A stretch of 64,000 nt of DNA from Streptococcus mitis (GTDB taxonomy: Bacteria > Bacillota > Bacilli > Lactobacillales > Streptococcaceae). The notes under the pieces are model-generated. The model saw nothing but the letters and a program-made list of their open reading frames with translations, did not search any database and was not told the origin of the DNA. The translations under genes were made by a program, and so were the position numbers. Within the stretch, counting starts at the first letter, position 1, and every line of letters starts with the position of its first letter. The stretch is from NCBI RefSeq assembly GCF_000722765.2, contig NZ_CP028415.1, forward strand, positions 1,618,501 through 1,682,500, written 5' to 3'. Shown here one piece after another: positions 31,227-38,628 of the stretch.

Positions 31227-31699
31227 CTTCACTATACGATTTTTCAGTCTTGAACCAAGACAATCAAACGATTCCCCTAGATTCCTATCGTGGTAAGGTT
31301 CTCTTGGTTGTCAACACTGCTACTGGATGCGGTTTAACGCCCCAGTACCAAGGACTTCAAGAACTCTATGATCGCTATCAAGACCAAGGTTTTGAGATTT
31401 TAGACTTCCCTTGCAATCAGTTTATGGGACAAGCACCGGGCAGCGCAGAGGAAATCAACACCTTCTGTAGCCTACATTATCAAACCACCTTCCCACGTTT
31501 TGCCAAGATCAAGGTCAACGGTAAGGAAGCAGATCCTCTCTATGTTTGGTTGAAAGACCAGAAATCTGGCCCACTAGGAAAACGAATCGAATGGAATTTC
31601 GCTAAGTTTCTCATCGGTCGTGATGGGCAGGTCTTTGAACGCTTCTCTTCCAAAACAGACCCAAAACAAATTGAAGAGGCCATACAAAAATTACTATAA
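31223..31699 (+). CDS. gpo: Glutathione peroxidase-family thiol peroxidase
   Basis: 158 residues of the GPx fold: LLVVNTATGCGLTPQYQGLQ with the peroxidatic Cys, FPCNQFMGQAPGS with the conserved Gln, and a late WNFAKFLIGRDG motif with the active-site Trp-Asn. It reduces peroxides, in streptococci probably with thioredoxin or glutathione. The ATG overlaps the upstream stop by 4 bases, so it is coupled to the DUF3278 operon. Confidence 0.93.
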   Translation: MTSLYDFSVLNQDNQTIPLDSYRGKVLLVVNTATGCGLTPQYQGLQELYDRYQDQGFEILDFPCNQFMGQAPGSAEEINTFCSLHYQTTFPRFAKIKVNGKEADPLYVWLKDQKSGPLGKRIEWNFAKFLIGRDGQVFERFSSKTDPKQIEEAIQKLL

Positions 31700-31704
31700 T
31701 TCAC

Positions 31705-31757
31705 AATCTCACTATGATTAGGTTTCTTTTAGCCTGATGAATAGTGAGATTTTTTGA
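31705..31757 (+). terminator. gpx terminator
   Basis: AATCTCACTAT and ATAGTGAGATT (11-bp perfect stem, long loop) then TTTTT, starting just after the gpx stop. Confidence 0.85.
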
Positions 31758-31776
31758 TGGGCTTTGACTTAAATAG

Positions 31777-31815
31777 AAAAACACCCCATGATATGAACCA
31801 TGAAGTGTTGTAAAA
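31777..31815 (-). terminator. Terminator of the hdiR-umuC operon
   Basis: Minus strand AACACTTCATG, loop, CATGGGGTGTT, then TTTC, 27 bases past the stop of the last gene of the operon. Confidence 0.7.
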
Positions 31816-31841
31816 ATGATACATTCATAGCGGACAAGGCA

Positions 31842-32135
31842 CTACTGACTGCTATTCTTGACTCCTGAGTATGTATAGGTCCTATTTCTGGGACACGCTT
31901 TTTCCGTTACCACCCTAAAATAAAAGCTATGCTCCCGACCATCCTTGGCATTTTCCTTGTTTAAGACAAAGTGGTTTTTCTGATTCATCGCCATGGTTCG
32001 TAGGATGTCATCAATCAAGAAAGTCAAGGGTACGTTCATGGCAGAGTATTTTTGAAAATCCTCTTCAAAACGAATATAGTCATCTGAAAAATAATCCATC
32101 TGAAGTTTGTTTTCATACAGCTCTTTTCTAGTCAT
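31842..32135 (-). CDS. Small protein of the SOS-mutagenesis operon (orf4)
   Basis: A 97-residue soluble protein (TRKELYENKLQMDYFSDDYI start, SFYFRVVTEKACP near the end) that overlaps the YolD-like gene by 8 bases. Equivalent small genes occupy the last place of hdiR-umuC operons described in streptococci. No catalytic motif seen; role unknown, possibly an accessory of the polymerase. Confidence 0.75.
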   Translation of the reverse strand: MTRKELYENKLQMDYFSDDYIRFEEDFQKYSAMNVPLTFLIDDILRTMAMNQKNHFVLNKENAKDGREHSFYFRVVTEKACPRNRTYTYSGVKNSSQ

Positions 32136-32490
32136 AAACTCCCTCCTCCCACAGCCGAATTTCTAGAATATCAGCAATCTCTATCATCCTATAACCCTCG
32201 TTTGTCCTAATAGATAGGGATTTAGAAGATAATTCTCTTACCTTACCAATGATAGTGGCTTTCTGCTTCTTTTCCTTTACCACAAAACTTCCCTTAAGTT
32301 GGCTAACATAAAGCTGAGAAAGTAAATGTAGTTTCTCAACTGGGTCCAAATCCGTAGAAAAATCAACCCGATTTTTTTCTTCCCTAAGCGAACTGGTGTG
32401 TTCTGAGAGGTAAAATCCCATCCACTTCTGCATACCTGGATCTTGATAATCTCGCGCAGATTGAAAAGGTAAATAAGAACGATCAATCAT
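32128..32490 (-). CDS. YolD-like protein
   Basis: 120 residues with a C-terminal beta-rich YolD-like segment (GKVRELSSKSLSIRTNEGYR followed by MIEIADILEI). YolD-like proteins pair with UmuC-type polymerases in Gram-positive bacteria and may replace UmuD. It overlaps umuC by 4 bases. Confidence 0.8.
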   Translation of the reverse strand: MIDRSYLPFQSARDYQDPGMQKWMGFYLSEHTSSLREEKNRVDFSTDLDPVEKLHLLSQLYVSQLKGSFVVKEKKQKATIIGKVRELSSKSLSIRTNEGYRMIEIADILEIRLWEEGVYD

Positions 32491-33902
32491 TGTAATCCAT
32501 CTAATCCTCCAGCAGAATGTCCTCCAATCAGCTTGCTTCTAGCAAGACTCCTAGAGGCCTCTTCCAGTGCATTGGCCTTTAAGAGAGAAGTGAAACCAAA
32601 TTGTTCCCGAATGGAGTCAATGGCCGTCTGGAGCCTTTCTTCTTTTTCTAACTTGTCAACATCATCAAAGAGAGATATCAAACCAAAGGACTCGTCTACA
32701 AAGCCTGAATAGTTTACACCGACACTTCTGACTGCTCCAGAAGTGTATTTGCTATGAAATAACTTCAAAACATAATTCGTTAAGACAGCTATATTATTGG
32801 TCGGTTCGACCTTCATTTGTGTGTGAATAGACGGTCTGACCTCTTCTTTAGAGAAACCGATATAGATGGAGACAAGGGTTGTTTTCTTGCCCGCTCTTCT
32901 CAATCTAATAGCCACCTGCTCCGCCATTTCTCGAAAAATAATTTCAATATCCCGTAGCTTCACGTAGTCTCTCGGCAAGATTTGAGAATTCCCCAAGCCC
33001 TTGGATTTGGCTTTATAGGGCTTATGAACATTGCTCTCATCAATCCCGTTAGCATGAAACCACAAACGCAGACCAGCCTGACCCAGAGCTTTCTTTAACT
33101 GGTCTGGATTGCTGGTTGCCAATTCCTTGATAGAAAAAATCCCCAGAGCATGCAAGCGTTTCTCCATCCGCCTGCCAATTCCCCAAAAGTCGGTCATCTT
33201 GGGAATGGACCAGACCTTCTCTTCCACATCCTGGTAAGACCAGTTGGCCCTCATGGTCGGAGTGTGCTTGGCCTCATTATCCAGAGCCAACTTGGCCAGT
33301 AAAGGATTGGCATTTGACATGCCTACTGTAGAGTAGATCCCTGTCTGCCTCCAAATATCCCTCTGAATACGAGCAGAAAGCAGATTCAGCTTGTTTTTGC
33401 GAGAGAGACTCTTATCTGGTATGAAATAGTTGAGCGAACTAGTCAGATCAATAAAGCCCTCATCGATAGAGTAGGGATAAATATCATCTGGACTGCCATA
33501 GTTTTGAAAGATTCGCTGGATTTCCATATTGACTGCAATGTACTCGTCCATCCTGGGTGGCACAATCAAGGTCACTTGGGCCCAATCTTCGATGTAGCGA
33601 ACATAGTCCGAGTCAGTCGGTAGTCCCTGCTTTCTAGCATTATAGTAGGAAAATTTGCGGGTCTTGATATCAAAGGGCAGATCATAGGCCCGACCAACAT
33701 TTGATTTGCCAAAAATCTTCTTAAACATTGGAGAGGAGGCTAGAATAAGACCAGTGGAATTATCCGCGCGACTCATGACACAAAGCGAGGTTTTCAGCGG
33801 ATGTAAGCCCCTTTTCACGCACTCAACACTGGCATAAAAGGATTTCATATCGACAAAGGCAATGTCACTTTTGGGCTCTCTGGAATAATCAAAGTAGCCC
33901 AT
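32487..33902 (-). CDS. umuC: UmuC-type Y-family DNA polymerase
   Basis: An error-prone translesion polymerase (471 residues). Catalytic carboxylates lie in FVDMKSFYASVE (D18) and YSIDEGFIDLT (D147, E148). The palm/fingers are followed by a helix-hairpin-helix (MTDFWGIGRRMEKRL) and little-finger domains. It is distinct from dinB at 62693-63754, so the window has two Y-family polymerases. Three bases separate it from hdiR. Such operons occur chromosomally and on Tn5252-like elements. It is expected to be induced by DNA damage through HdiR self-cleavage. Confidence 0.93.
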   Translation of the reverse strand: MGYFDYSREPKSDIAFVDMKSFYASVECVKRGLHPLKTSLCVMSRADNSTGLILASSPMFKKIFGKSNVGRAYDLPFDIKTRKFSYYNARKQGLPTDSDYVRYIEDWAQVTLIVPPRMDEYIAVNMEIQRIFQNYGSPDDIYPYSIDEGFIDLTSSLNYFIPDKSLSRKNKLNLLSARIQRDIWRQTGIYSTVGMSNANPLLAKLALDNEAKHTPTMRANWSYQDVEEKVWSIPKMTDFWGIGRRMEKRLHALGIFSIKELATSNPDQLKKALGQAGLRLWFHANGIDESNVHKPYKAKSKGLGNSQILPRDYVKLRDIEIIFREMAEQVAIRLRRAGKKTTLVSIYIGFSKEEVRPSIHTQMKVEPTNNIAVLTNYVLKLFHSKYTSGAVRSVGVNYSGFVDESFGLISLFDDVDKLEKEERLQTAIDSIREQFGFTSLLKANALEEASRSLARSKLIGGHSAGGLDGLQ

Positions 33903-33905
33903 TGG

Positions 33906-34592
33906 CTATCCCTCCATCGGCACAAAGTTCCCAACGATAATCCCCACAATCCGAGGATCTTCCTCATAGGAGATGAAAATATCCTTGTATTTAGGATTGA
34001 TAGAGACCAGACGCAATCCATTCTCCTCTCGATAGACCCGTTTGATATAGGTCTGGTTGTTGCAAACCACTGCATAGACCGCCCCATCATAGTCAAATCC
34101 TGTCTCTCGAATCAGAGCCACTGAACCATTTTGGTATTTAGGTTCCATGGAGTCCCCAGACACCCATGACGCAAAATCATGAGCTAGTTCCTCATTAAAG
34201 TAAACCGTATCAAAATTCTGATCATCGTAGACCGAAGCTCCGATTCCCGCAGACATGCGTTCGTAGACACGGTACTCGTAAAGTCTCTCTGGTATAGCTA
34301 TCACTTTCTGGACTTGTTCCTCTTGAGCCAGGTCGCGAGCATAGAGAACAACCTTCTCCTTCCCTTGCTTGGAGAGGCTATGGTAGAGACGGACAATCTC
34401 AATCTGAGTGAAATAGCCTTTTGCGACTTTTAAAATGTTTTCTAGCTGGGACACCTTCTCCTTGGACGGTTCCTTGATTCCACGTTCCCAAGCCGAGTAA
34501 GCCTGGAAGCTAACCCCAAGTTGCTCTGCAATTTCCTTCTGTGTTAATTTTAACTCTTTCCTACGAGCCTTGAGTTTTTCTGGCTGATACAT
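33906..34592 (-). CDS. hdiR: HdiR-type self-cleaving repressor
   Basis: LexA/CI-like repressor of 228 residues. An N-terminal XRE helix-turn-helix (LTQKEIAEQLGVSFQAYSAW, about 16-35) is followed by an S24 peptidase domain with the Ala115-Gly116 cleavage pair in RMSAGIGAS, the nucleophile Ser148 in VSGDSMEP and the base Lys184 in TYIKRVY. It is the presumed SOS repressor of its own operon. HdiR with umuC is described in lactic streptococci and S. uberis. Dyads lie upstream. Confidence 0.92.
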   Translation of the reverse strand: MYQPEKLKARRKELKLTQKEIAEQLGVSFQAYSAWERGIKEPSKEKVSQLENILKVAKGYFTQIEIVRLYHSLSKQGKEKVVLYARDLAQEEQVQKVIAIPERLYEYRVYERMSAGIGASVYDDQNFDTVYFNEELAHDFASWVSGDSMEPKYQNGSVALIRETGFDYDGAVYAVVCNNQTYIKRVYREENGLRLVSINPKYKDIFISYEEDPRIVGIIVGNFVPMEG

Positions 34593-34653
34593 ACTTCATC
34601 TCCTAGTATAGAACCTTGTCTTAAATAATTTTCCTTAGAAAAACTAATCTTTA

Positions 34654-34724
34654 GTTGAGTCACTTTTACAACTCAACCAATTTGGTTTAGTTTTATTATA
34701 TAAAAAAAGTAGACAAATGTCCAC
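34654..34724 (-). promoter_or_regulatory. hdiR promoter and candidate operators
   Basis: Minus strand TGGACA (34718-34723), 17 bases, TATAAT (34695-34700). A dyad GTGGACA-TT-TGTCTAC (34709-34724) covers the -35. A second perfect dyad GTTGAGT-N10-ACTCAAC (34654-34677) lies in the leader. Either could bind HdiR; the first is better placed. Confidence 0.65.
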
Positions 34725-34752
34725 TAGGAAAATCAGAAACATCGTGAGTTTT

Positions 34753-34856
34753 ATACTCAATGAAAATCAAAGAGCAAACTAGGAAACTAGCCGCAGGCTG
34801 TACTTGAGTACGGCAAGGCGACATTGACGCGGTTTGAAGAGATTTTCGAAGAGTAT
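34753..34856 (+). repeat. RUP-type repeat, copy 2 (104 bp)
   Basis: Nearly identical to copy 1 over its length (ATACTCAATGAAAATCAAAG ... TTTTCGAAGAGTAT), including the CCGCAGGCTGTACTTGAGTA interior. It lies between the hdiR promoter and the end of the peptide transporter gene. The remaining 34857-34959 holds nothing I can identify. Confidence 0.8.
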
Positions 34857-34959
34857 TAATCAAACTAAAAGGACCTAGCCCTATACAATACAGAACTAAA
34901 TCCTTTGAATAAATAATTGATCTAAGTTTTAGAATCCCTACAGAAATTCCAGTTTTTCT

Positions 34960-36432
34960 CTATTTGATACCAGACATTAGTTTTTCAATACGCGGAACGT
35001 AGAAGAGTAAGATAATACTGAATACAATCGTAATTCCTCCAACAATTCCATAGTAAGCAACTTCAGTTTCGCTTGTATAAAATTTTACAATTTGAGCATT
35101 GATAGCTTGGGCAGCTGCATTACTCAAGAACCAGATAGACATCATTTGTGCTTGGAAGGATTTTGGTGCTAACTTAGTTGTGACTGATAGACCAATCGGC
35201 GAAATCAGCATTTCCCCTACAATCACAATAGCCCAACTCATAATCAACCAGAGAGGGCTGACCTTAACATCTGTCCCAAAGAGCATCCCTGGTAACATCA
35301 TCCACAAGAAGGATAAACCTGCAGCAAATAAACCGTAAGCAAATTTCTTAGCAGAAGATGGTTGCTTTTTACCCATTTTCCCCCACAACCACGCAAAAAT
35401 CGGCACATAAATCATAATGAAAAGGGGATTGATACTTTGGAAAAAGCTAGATGGAAAATGAATCTGATTCCCAAATACATTAAAGTAAAGTTGAGTTTGA
35501 TCATCCGCAAATAGAGCGAGAACAACAGAACCCTGTTCCTCAATAGACCAGAAGAGTACTCCAGCGATAAATAGAGGAATGTAGGCAAATACTCGAGATC
35601 TCTCAGTGGCAGTTATTTTCTGACTAGATAAAATCTTAAAGAAATAGTAGATTGGAATAATTACCGCAATCACTGTAAAGATATTAACAATCATATCCAC
35701 GTTAAACTGGTGAGTAAAGACTAAGCCTATAACCACGAGAATAACTATGACAAGTGTAATCAGCAAGCGTTTAATCAAGGTCTGCTGGTCCTTCTGTGAA
35801 AGTGGATCAGTAGGGTAAAGACTTGATTCAGGCAGGTATTTCTTCCCATCTAAAACATACTTCACCAGACCAAAGAACATCCCAACGGCAGCTAATGAGA
35901 AACCTAGATGGAAATTGACTTCCTGACCTAGATAACCCACTAGATAAGGGGCAACGAAGGCACCTAAGTTAATACCAAAGACAAAGATACTAAAACCTGC
36001 ATCCCGTCTATCATCCTCTTTCTCATAAATTCCCCCAACCATATCTGAGATATTGGGTTTTAAAAATCCAGTACCAAAGATAATCAAGGCAATAGAAAGA
36101 TAGAGAGCCACTTGTCCAAAAGGTGTTGCCAAAGCAATATGCCCTAGCATAATCAGAATCCCACCATAAAAGACAGTCTTACGGCTTCCTAAAATACGGT
36201 CACTGACAAAACCACCGATAACCGAGGACAAAAATACCAGCGAGCCATAAATCGCCATAACCGATGCAGCCGTGGTCTTATCCATTCCCAATCCACCATC
36301 TTGCACACTATAGTACATATAGTAAAGTAGGATAGCTCGCATCCCATAGTAAGAAAAGCGCTCCCACATCTCTGTGAAGAAGAGGGTGGACAAACCAATA
36401 GGATGTCCAAAAAATGTTTTCTGTTTTTCCAT
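34960..36432 (-). CDS. dtpT: POT-family di/tripeptide transporter
   Basis: Proton-coupled peptide importer (490 residues, about 14 helices). POT signatures: FFTEMWERFSYYGMRAILLYY (about 15-35), the loop GGFVSDRILGSRKTVFYGG, FGTGFLKPNISDMVGGIY and a late FWSIEEQGSVVLALFAD. It has its own promoter. Complete. Confidence 0.93.
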   Translation of the reverse strand: MEKQKTFFGHPIGLSTLFFTEMWERFSYYGMRAILLYYMYYSVQDGGLGMDKTTAASVMAIYGSLVFLSSVIGGFVSDRILGSRKTVFYGGILIMLGHIALATPFGQVALYLSIALIIFGTGFLKPNISDMVGGIYEKEDDRRDAGFSIFVFGINLGAFVAPYLVGYLGQEVNFHLGFSLAAVGMFFGLVKYVLDGKKYLPESSLYPTDPLSQKDQQTLIKRLLITLVIVILVVIGLVFTHQFNVDMIVNIFTVIAVIIPIYYFFKILSSQKITATERSRVFAYIPLFIAGVLFWSIEEQGSVVLALFADDQTQLYFNVFGNQIHFPSSFFQSINPLFIMIYVPIFAWLWGKMGKKQPSSAKKFAYGLFAAGLSFLWMMLPGMLFGTDVKVSPLWLIMSWAIVIVGEMLISPIGLSVTTKLAPKSFQAQMMSIWFLSNAAAQAINAQIVKFYTSETEVAYYGIVGGITIVFSIILLFYVPRIEKLMSGIK

Positions 36433-36462
36433 ATATATTCTCCTTTAACGATATAATAATTC

Positions 36463-36491
36463 ATTTTACAGAATTTTCAAATAAATGTCAA
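36463..36491 (-). promoter_or_regulatory. dtpT promoter
   Basis: Minus strand TTGACA (36486-36491), 17 bases, TAAAAT (36463-36468), 31 bases before the ATG; AAAGGAGA follows. Confidence 0.85.
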
Positions 36492-36601
36492 ACAAATCCT
36501 GTTTGTTTTAGAAAATTTCTGAAAAAATCTATTTAGATAAGTTTCTACTTTATCCTCATTTGAAAATATCAGATAGAAATCCAATTAAGTCAGAAAGTAT
36601 A

Positions 36602-36632
36602 AAAAAGAACACCCCGAAAGGTGCTCTTTGTA
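36602..36632 (-). terminator. Displaced native rpsI terminator
   Basis: Minus strand AAAGAGCACC, TTTC loop, GGGGTGTTCTTTTTT. It directly follows the rpsI-tail copy at 36656-36706, as a terminator would follow an intact rpsI, so it is the original rpsI terminator now 5 kb from the gene. Confidence 0.75.
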
Positions 36633-36655
36633 AGTATAATAATTCTTTCGAATTA

Positions 36656-36706
36656 ACGTTTACTAAATTGTGATGCTTTACGAGCTTTCTTACGACCTGG
36701 TTTTTT
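36656..36706 (-). repeat. rpsI 3'-end fragment (distal att of the integrated element)
   Basis: On the minus strand this codes [17 protein letters not shown] and a stop, the C-terminus of ribosomal protein S9. It duplicates the end of intact rpsI at 41906-41959, with a 27-base perfect core (36666-36692 = 41919-41945). A stop codon (TAG) lies immediately upstream, so it is not part of a gene. Duplication of the target gene's 3' end in direct orientation is the mark of site-specific integration into rpsI. Confidence 0.88.
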
Positions 36707-36709
36707 CTA

Positions 36710-36970
36710 CATCATGATATTTATGATGAATTATGACTAAAATCAAGTAATTTAAAGAGATAAATCCTCAATTTTTACATATATAATCCTTTTAAAAATC
36801 GAGAGGTTATCAAAGGGTTATCACTTTTTTAGTTTTCGGAGCTTATGTAGTTGAGAAATACGATCTAATGTATCACAAAGATGATGTACAGTTTAACAAC
36901 AAATATACAGTTTCTTCGTTCCTGGACAATTTCTTTTTCTATCCTGAAGATATTTAAACAGTGCCAGATG
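36710..36970. other. Element end without an intact gene
   Basis: A very AT-rich stretch of about 260 bases just inside the distal att. A plus-strand frame ending at 36957 (…YDLMYHKDDVQFNNKY… to FFFYPEDI and a stop) has no plausible start and may be the tail of a lost gene. Nothing else can be supported. Confidence 0.35.
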
Positions 36971-37034
36971 TTATTTCTAAACACTTAGAAATAATCAAAT
37001 AAATTAAATATTATTTCTAAATATTTGAAAATAA
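36971..37034 (+). promoter_or_regulatory. Duplicated 24-bp operator dyad before the AAA ATPase
   Basis: Two related dyads: TTATTTCTAA-ACAC-TTAGAAATAA (36971-36994, perfect) and TTATTTCTAA-ATAT-TTGAAAATAA (37011-37034). They are 40 bases centre to centre, about four helical turns, so on the same face. The second covers the -35 of the ATPase promoter. This looks like a cooperative repressor site; the repressor is not identified. Confidence 0.7.
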
Positions 37035-37053
37035 TATTTGTTTGTATTATACT
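37025..37053 (+). promoter_or_regulatory. Promoter of the AAA ATPase gene
   Basis: TTGAAA (37025-37030), 17 bases, TATACT (37048-37053); a GAGGT ribosome site at 37060 precedes the ATG at 37072. Confidence 0.75.
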
Positions 37054-37071
37054 ATCTGTGAGGTAACTATT

Positions 37072-38280
37072 ATGAACTATATTAAAAGACCACATTATTT
37101 AGACTTTTTAAGAAGACATCGTGACCGCCAAATCATTAAAGTTGTGAGTGGAGTTAGACGAGCTGGTAAATCTGTTCTCTTTCAACTCTATAAAGAAGAG
37201 TTACTAGCAACTGGGGTAGACGAGGATCAGATTATATCCATCAATTTCGAAGATTTGAGTTACTATGAACTGCGACATTTTCAAACATTATTTGCTTATA
37301 TAAAAGAGCGGTTAGTTGAGGAGAAAACATACTATATCTTTTTAGATGAAATTCAACATGTTGAAAAATTTGAACTAGTAGCAGATAGTCTATTCATCTT
37401 GCCAAATGTAGACCTCTATTTGACTGGATCAAATGCCTACTTTATGAGCAGCCAATTAGCAACAAATTTGACTGGGCGTTATGTTGAGATAGAGGTTCTT
37501 CCTTTATCATTTGAAGAATACCTATCAGGTCAATCTCTCTCAGAGAATCTGAATACAACAGAAATTTTTAACAATTATCTCTTTAGTGCTTTCCCTTACT
37601 TATTGCAAACATCATCTTACGCTGAAAAAATTGACTATCTCAGAGGAATATACAACTCCATACTGTTAAATGATATTGTCACTAGATTGGGAAATCCAAA
37701 TCCTACGATTATTGAGCGCATTGTCCGAACCCTTCTCAGTAGTACAGGTAGCTTAATATCAACAAATAAGATTCGCAATACCCTAGTCAGCCAAAATGTT
37801 TCAATATCCCATAATACTTTGGAAAATTATTTGACAACTTTGACAGATAGTTTACTTTTTTATTCCGTTCCACGTTTTGATGTAAAAGGTAGAGCATTAT
37901 TGCAACGTTTAGAAAAATATTATCCCGTCGATTTAGGTTTACGGCATCTCTTATTACCAGACCACAAAGAAGACATTGGGCATATCTTGGAAAATATTGT
38001 ATATTTAGAATTGAGACGTAGATATTCACAAGTATATGTTGGTAATTTAGATAAATATGAGGTTGATTTTGTTGTTGTAACTGATCTTGGCCACTACGCT
38101 TATTATCAGGTCAGTGAAACAACACTTGCTCCAGAAACACTAGAAAGAGAACTTAGACCACTAGAAGCCATTAAAGATCAATTCCCCAAGTATCTATTAA
38201 CAATGGATACGATTCAGCCAACAGCCAATTACAATGGAATTGAGAAGAAAAATATCATAGATTGGTTACTAGAAAAGTAG
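37072..38280 (+). CDS. AAA ATPase with DUF4143 (AAA_14) C-terminal domain
   Basis: A 402-residue cytoplasmic ATPase. Walker A SGVRRAGKSVLFQLY (G27-S34), Walker B YYIFLDEIQHVEKFE (D92, E93), sensor region YLTGSNAYFMSS and TGRYVEIEVLPLSFEEYL are typical of the AAA_14 / DUF4143 family. The C-terminal part has LENIVYLELRRRYSQVYVG and KYEVDFVV, the E-x-D pattern of the PD-(D/E)XK-like nuclease fold often seen in this family. The ATG at 37072 has a ribosome site; an in-frame ATG at 37042 lies upstream of the -10 and is rejected. The family is widespread in accessory DNA; its role is unsettled. Defence or toxin-like function is possible but inferred. Confidence 0.88.
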   Translation: MNYIKRPHYLDFLRRHRDRQIIKVVSGVRRAGKSVLFQLYKEELLATGVDEDQIISINFEDLSYYELRHFQTLFAYIKERLVEEKTYYIFLDEIQHVEKFELVADSLFILPNVDLYLTGSNAYFMSSQLATNLTGRYVEIEVLPLSFEEYLSGQSLSENLNTTEIFNNYLFSAFPYLLQTSSYAEKIDYLRGIYNSILLNDIVTRLGNPNPTIIERIVRTLLSSTGSLISTNKIRNTLVSQNVSISHNTLENYLTTLTDSLLFYSVPRFDVKGRALLQRLEKYYPVDLGLRHLLLPDHKEDIGHILENIVYLELRRRYSQVYVGNLDKYEVDFVVVTDLGHYAYYQVSETTLAPETLERELRPLEAIKDQFPKYLLTMDTIQPTANYNGIEKKNIIDWLLEK

Positions 38281-38286
38281 ATAAGT

Positions 38287-38430
38287 ACTGAACCTATAAA
38301 TTGAGACACAAGAAAAACACTCCTGTCAAAATCTAGTGAAACTATGAACAGGAGTGTTTTGTTATGGCCGAAAAAGCTTATTCAGTAGAAACTAATACTA
38401 GACTAAAAATCAATGATGGAAACTCTTGAT
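38287..38430 (+). mobile_element. IS3-family left-end remnant
   Basis: TGAACC…TTGAGACA recalls an IS3/IS150-type terminal repeat. A 13-bp perfect hairpin follows (AAAACACTCCTGT 38314-38326, ACAGGAGTGTTTT 38348-38360), then ATG at 38364 encoding AEKAYSVETNTRLK, the start of an OrfA transposase that stops after 21 residues. Only the left end survives. Confidence 0.65.
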
Positions 38431-38443
38431 TTCTATACAAAAA

Positions 38444-38473
38444 AGACATCCAAGAGAAAATTCTTGAATGTCT
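38444..38473. terminator. Hairpin beside the internal att-like site
   Basis: AGACATCCAAGA, loop GAAAAT, TCTTGAATGTCT (one mismatch). It stands directly before the att-like dyad at 38476, as the hairpin at 41849-41881 does before the rpsI att. Confidence 0.5.
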
Positions 38474-38475
38474 GT

Positions 38476-38510
38476 AAACGTTAATATACTCATATTGATT
38501 AACGTTTTGA
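38476..38510 (+). repeat. att-like dyad, internal copy A
   Basis: AAACGTTAATATACTCATAT followed by TGATTAACGTTTTGA. It shares the 18-base minus-strand core TCAAAACGTTAATCAATA with the end of rpsI and has inverted AACGTTAAT arms. It lies between the ATPase module and the ApeA module. Confidence 0.65.
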
Positions 38511-38591
38511 GACAACTGACCTTGTCAGGTTGCAGCCACATTTATAAGCGACTAAAGTCTCAACAACTGTGTCAATTGTTCCAATTTCCAT
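38499..38591 (-). CDS. Possible 30-residue peptide ending in the att site
   Basis: ATG at 38591 after AGGATG; encodes MEIGTIDTVVETLVAYKCGC then NLTRSVVSKR, with the stop supplied by the att core, exactly where rpsI ends in SKR. The region beside att copy B (41431-41475) has the related ending ELAKSVALKR. Probably a conserved element end rather than a gene. Confidence 0.25.
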   Translation of the reverse strand: MEIGTIDTVVETLVAYKCGCNLTRSVVSKR

Positions 38592-38628
38592 GAAAACATC
38601 CTAAATCATTGAGCTAATGGCTTGAGGT

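Noticed and set aside
36793..36957. Small gene in the element end ending FFFYPEDI
   Set aside because: There is no start codon with a ribosome site and the frame is stopped upstream; kept only as a possible gene remnant.
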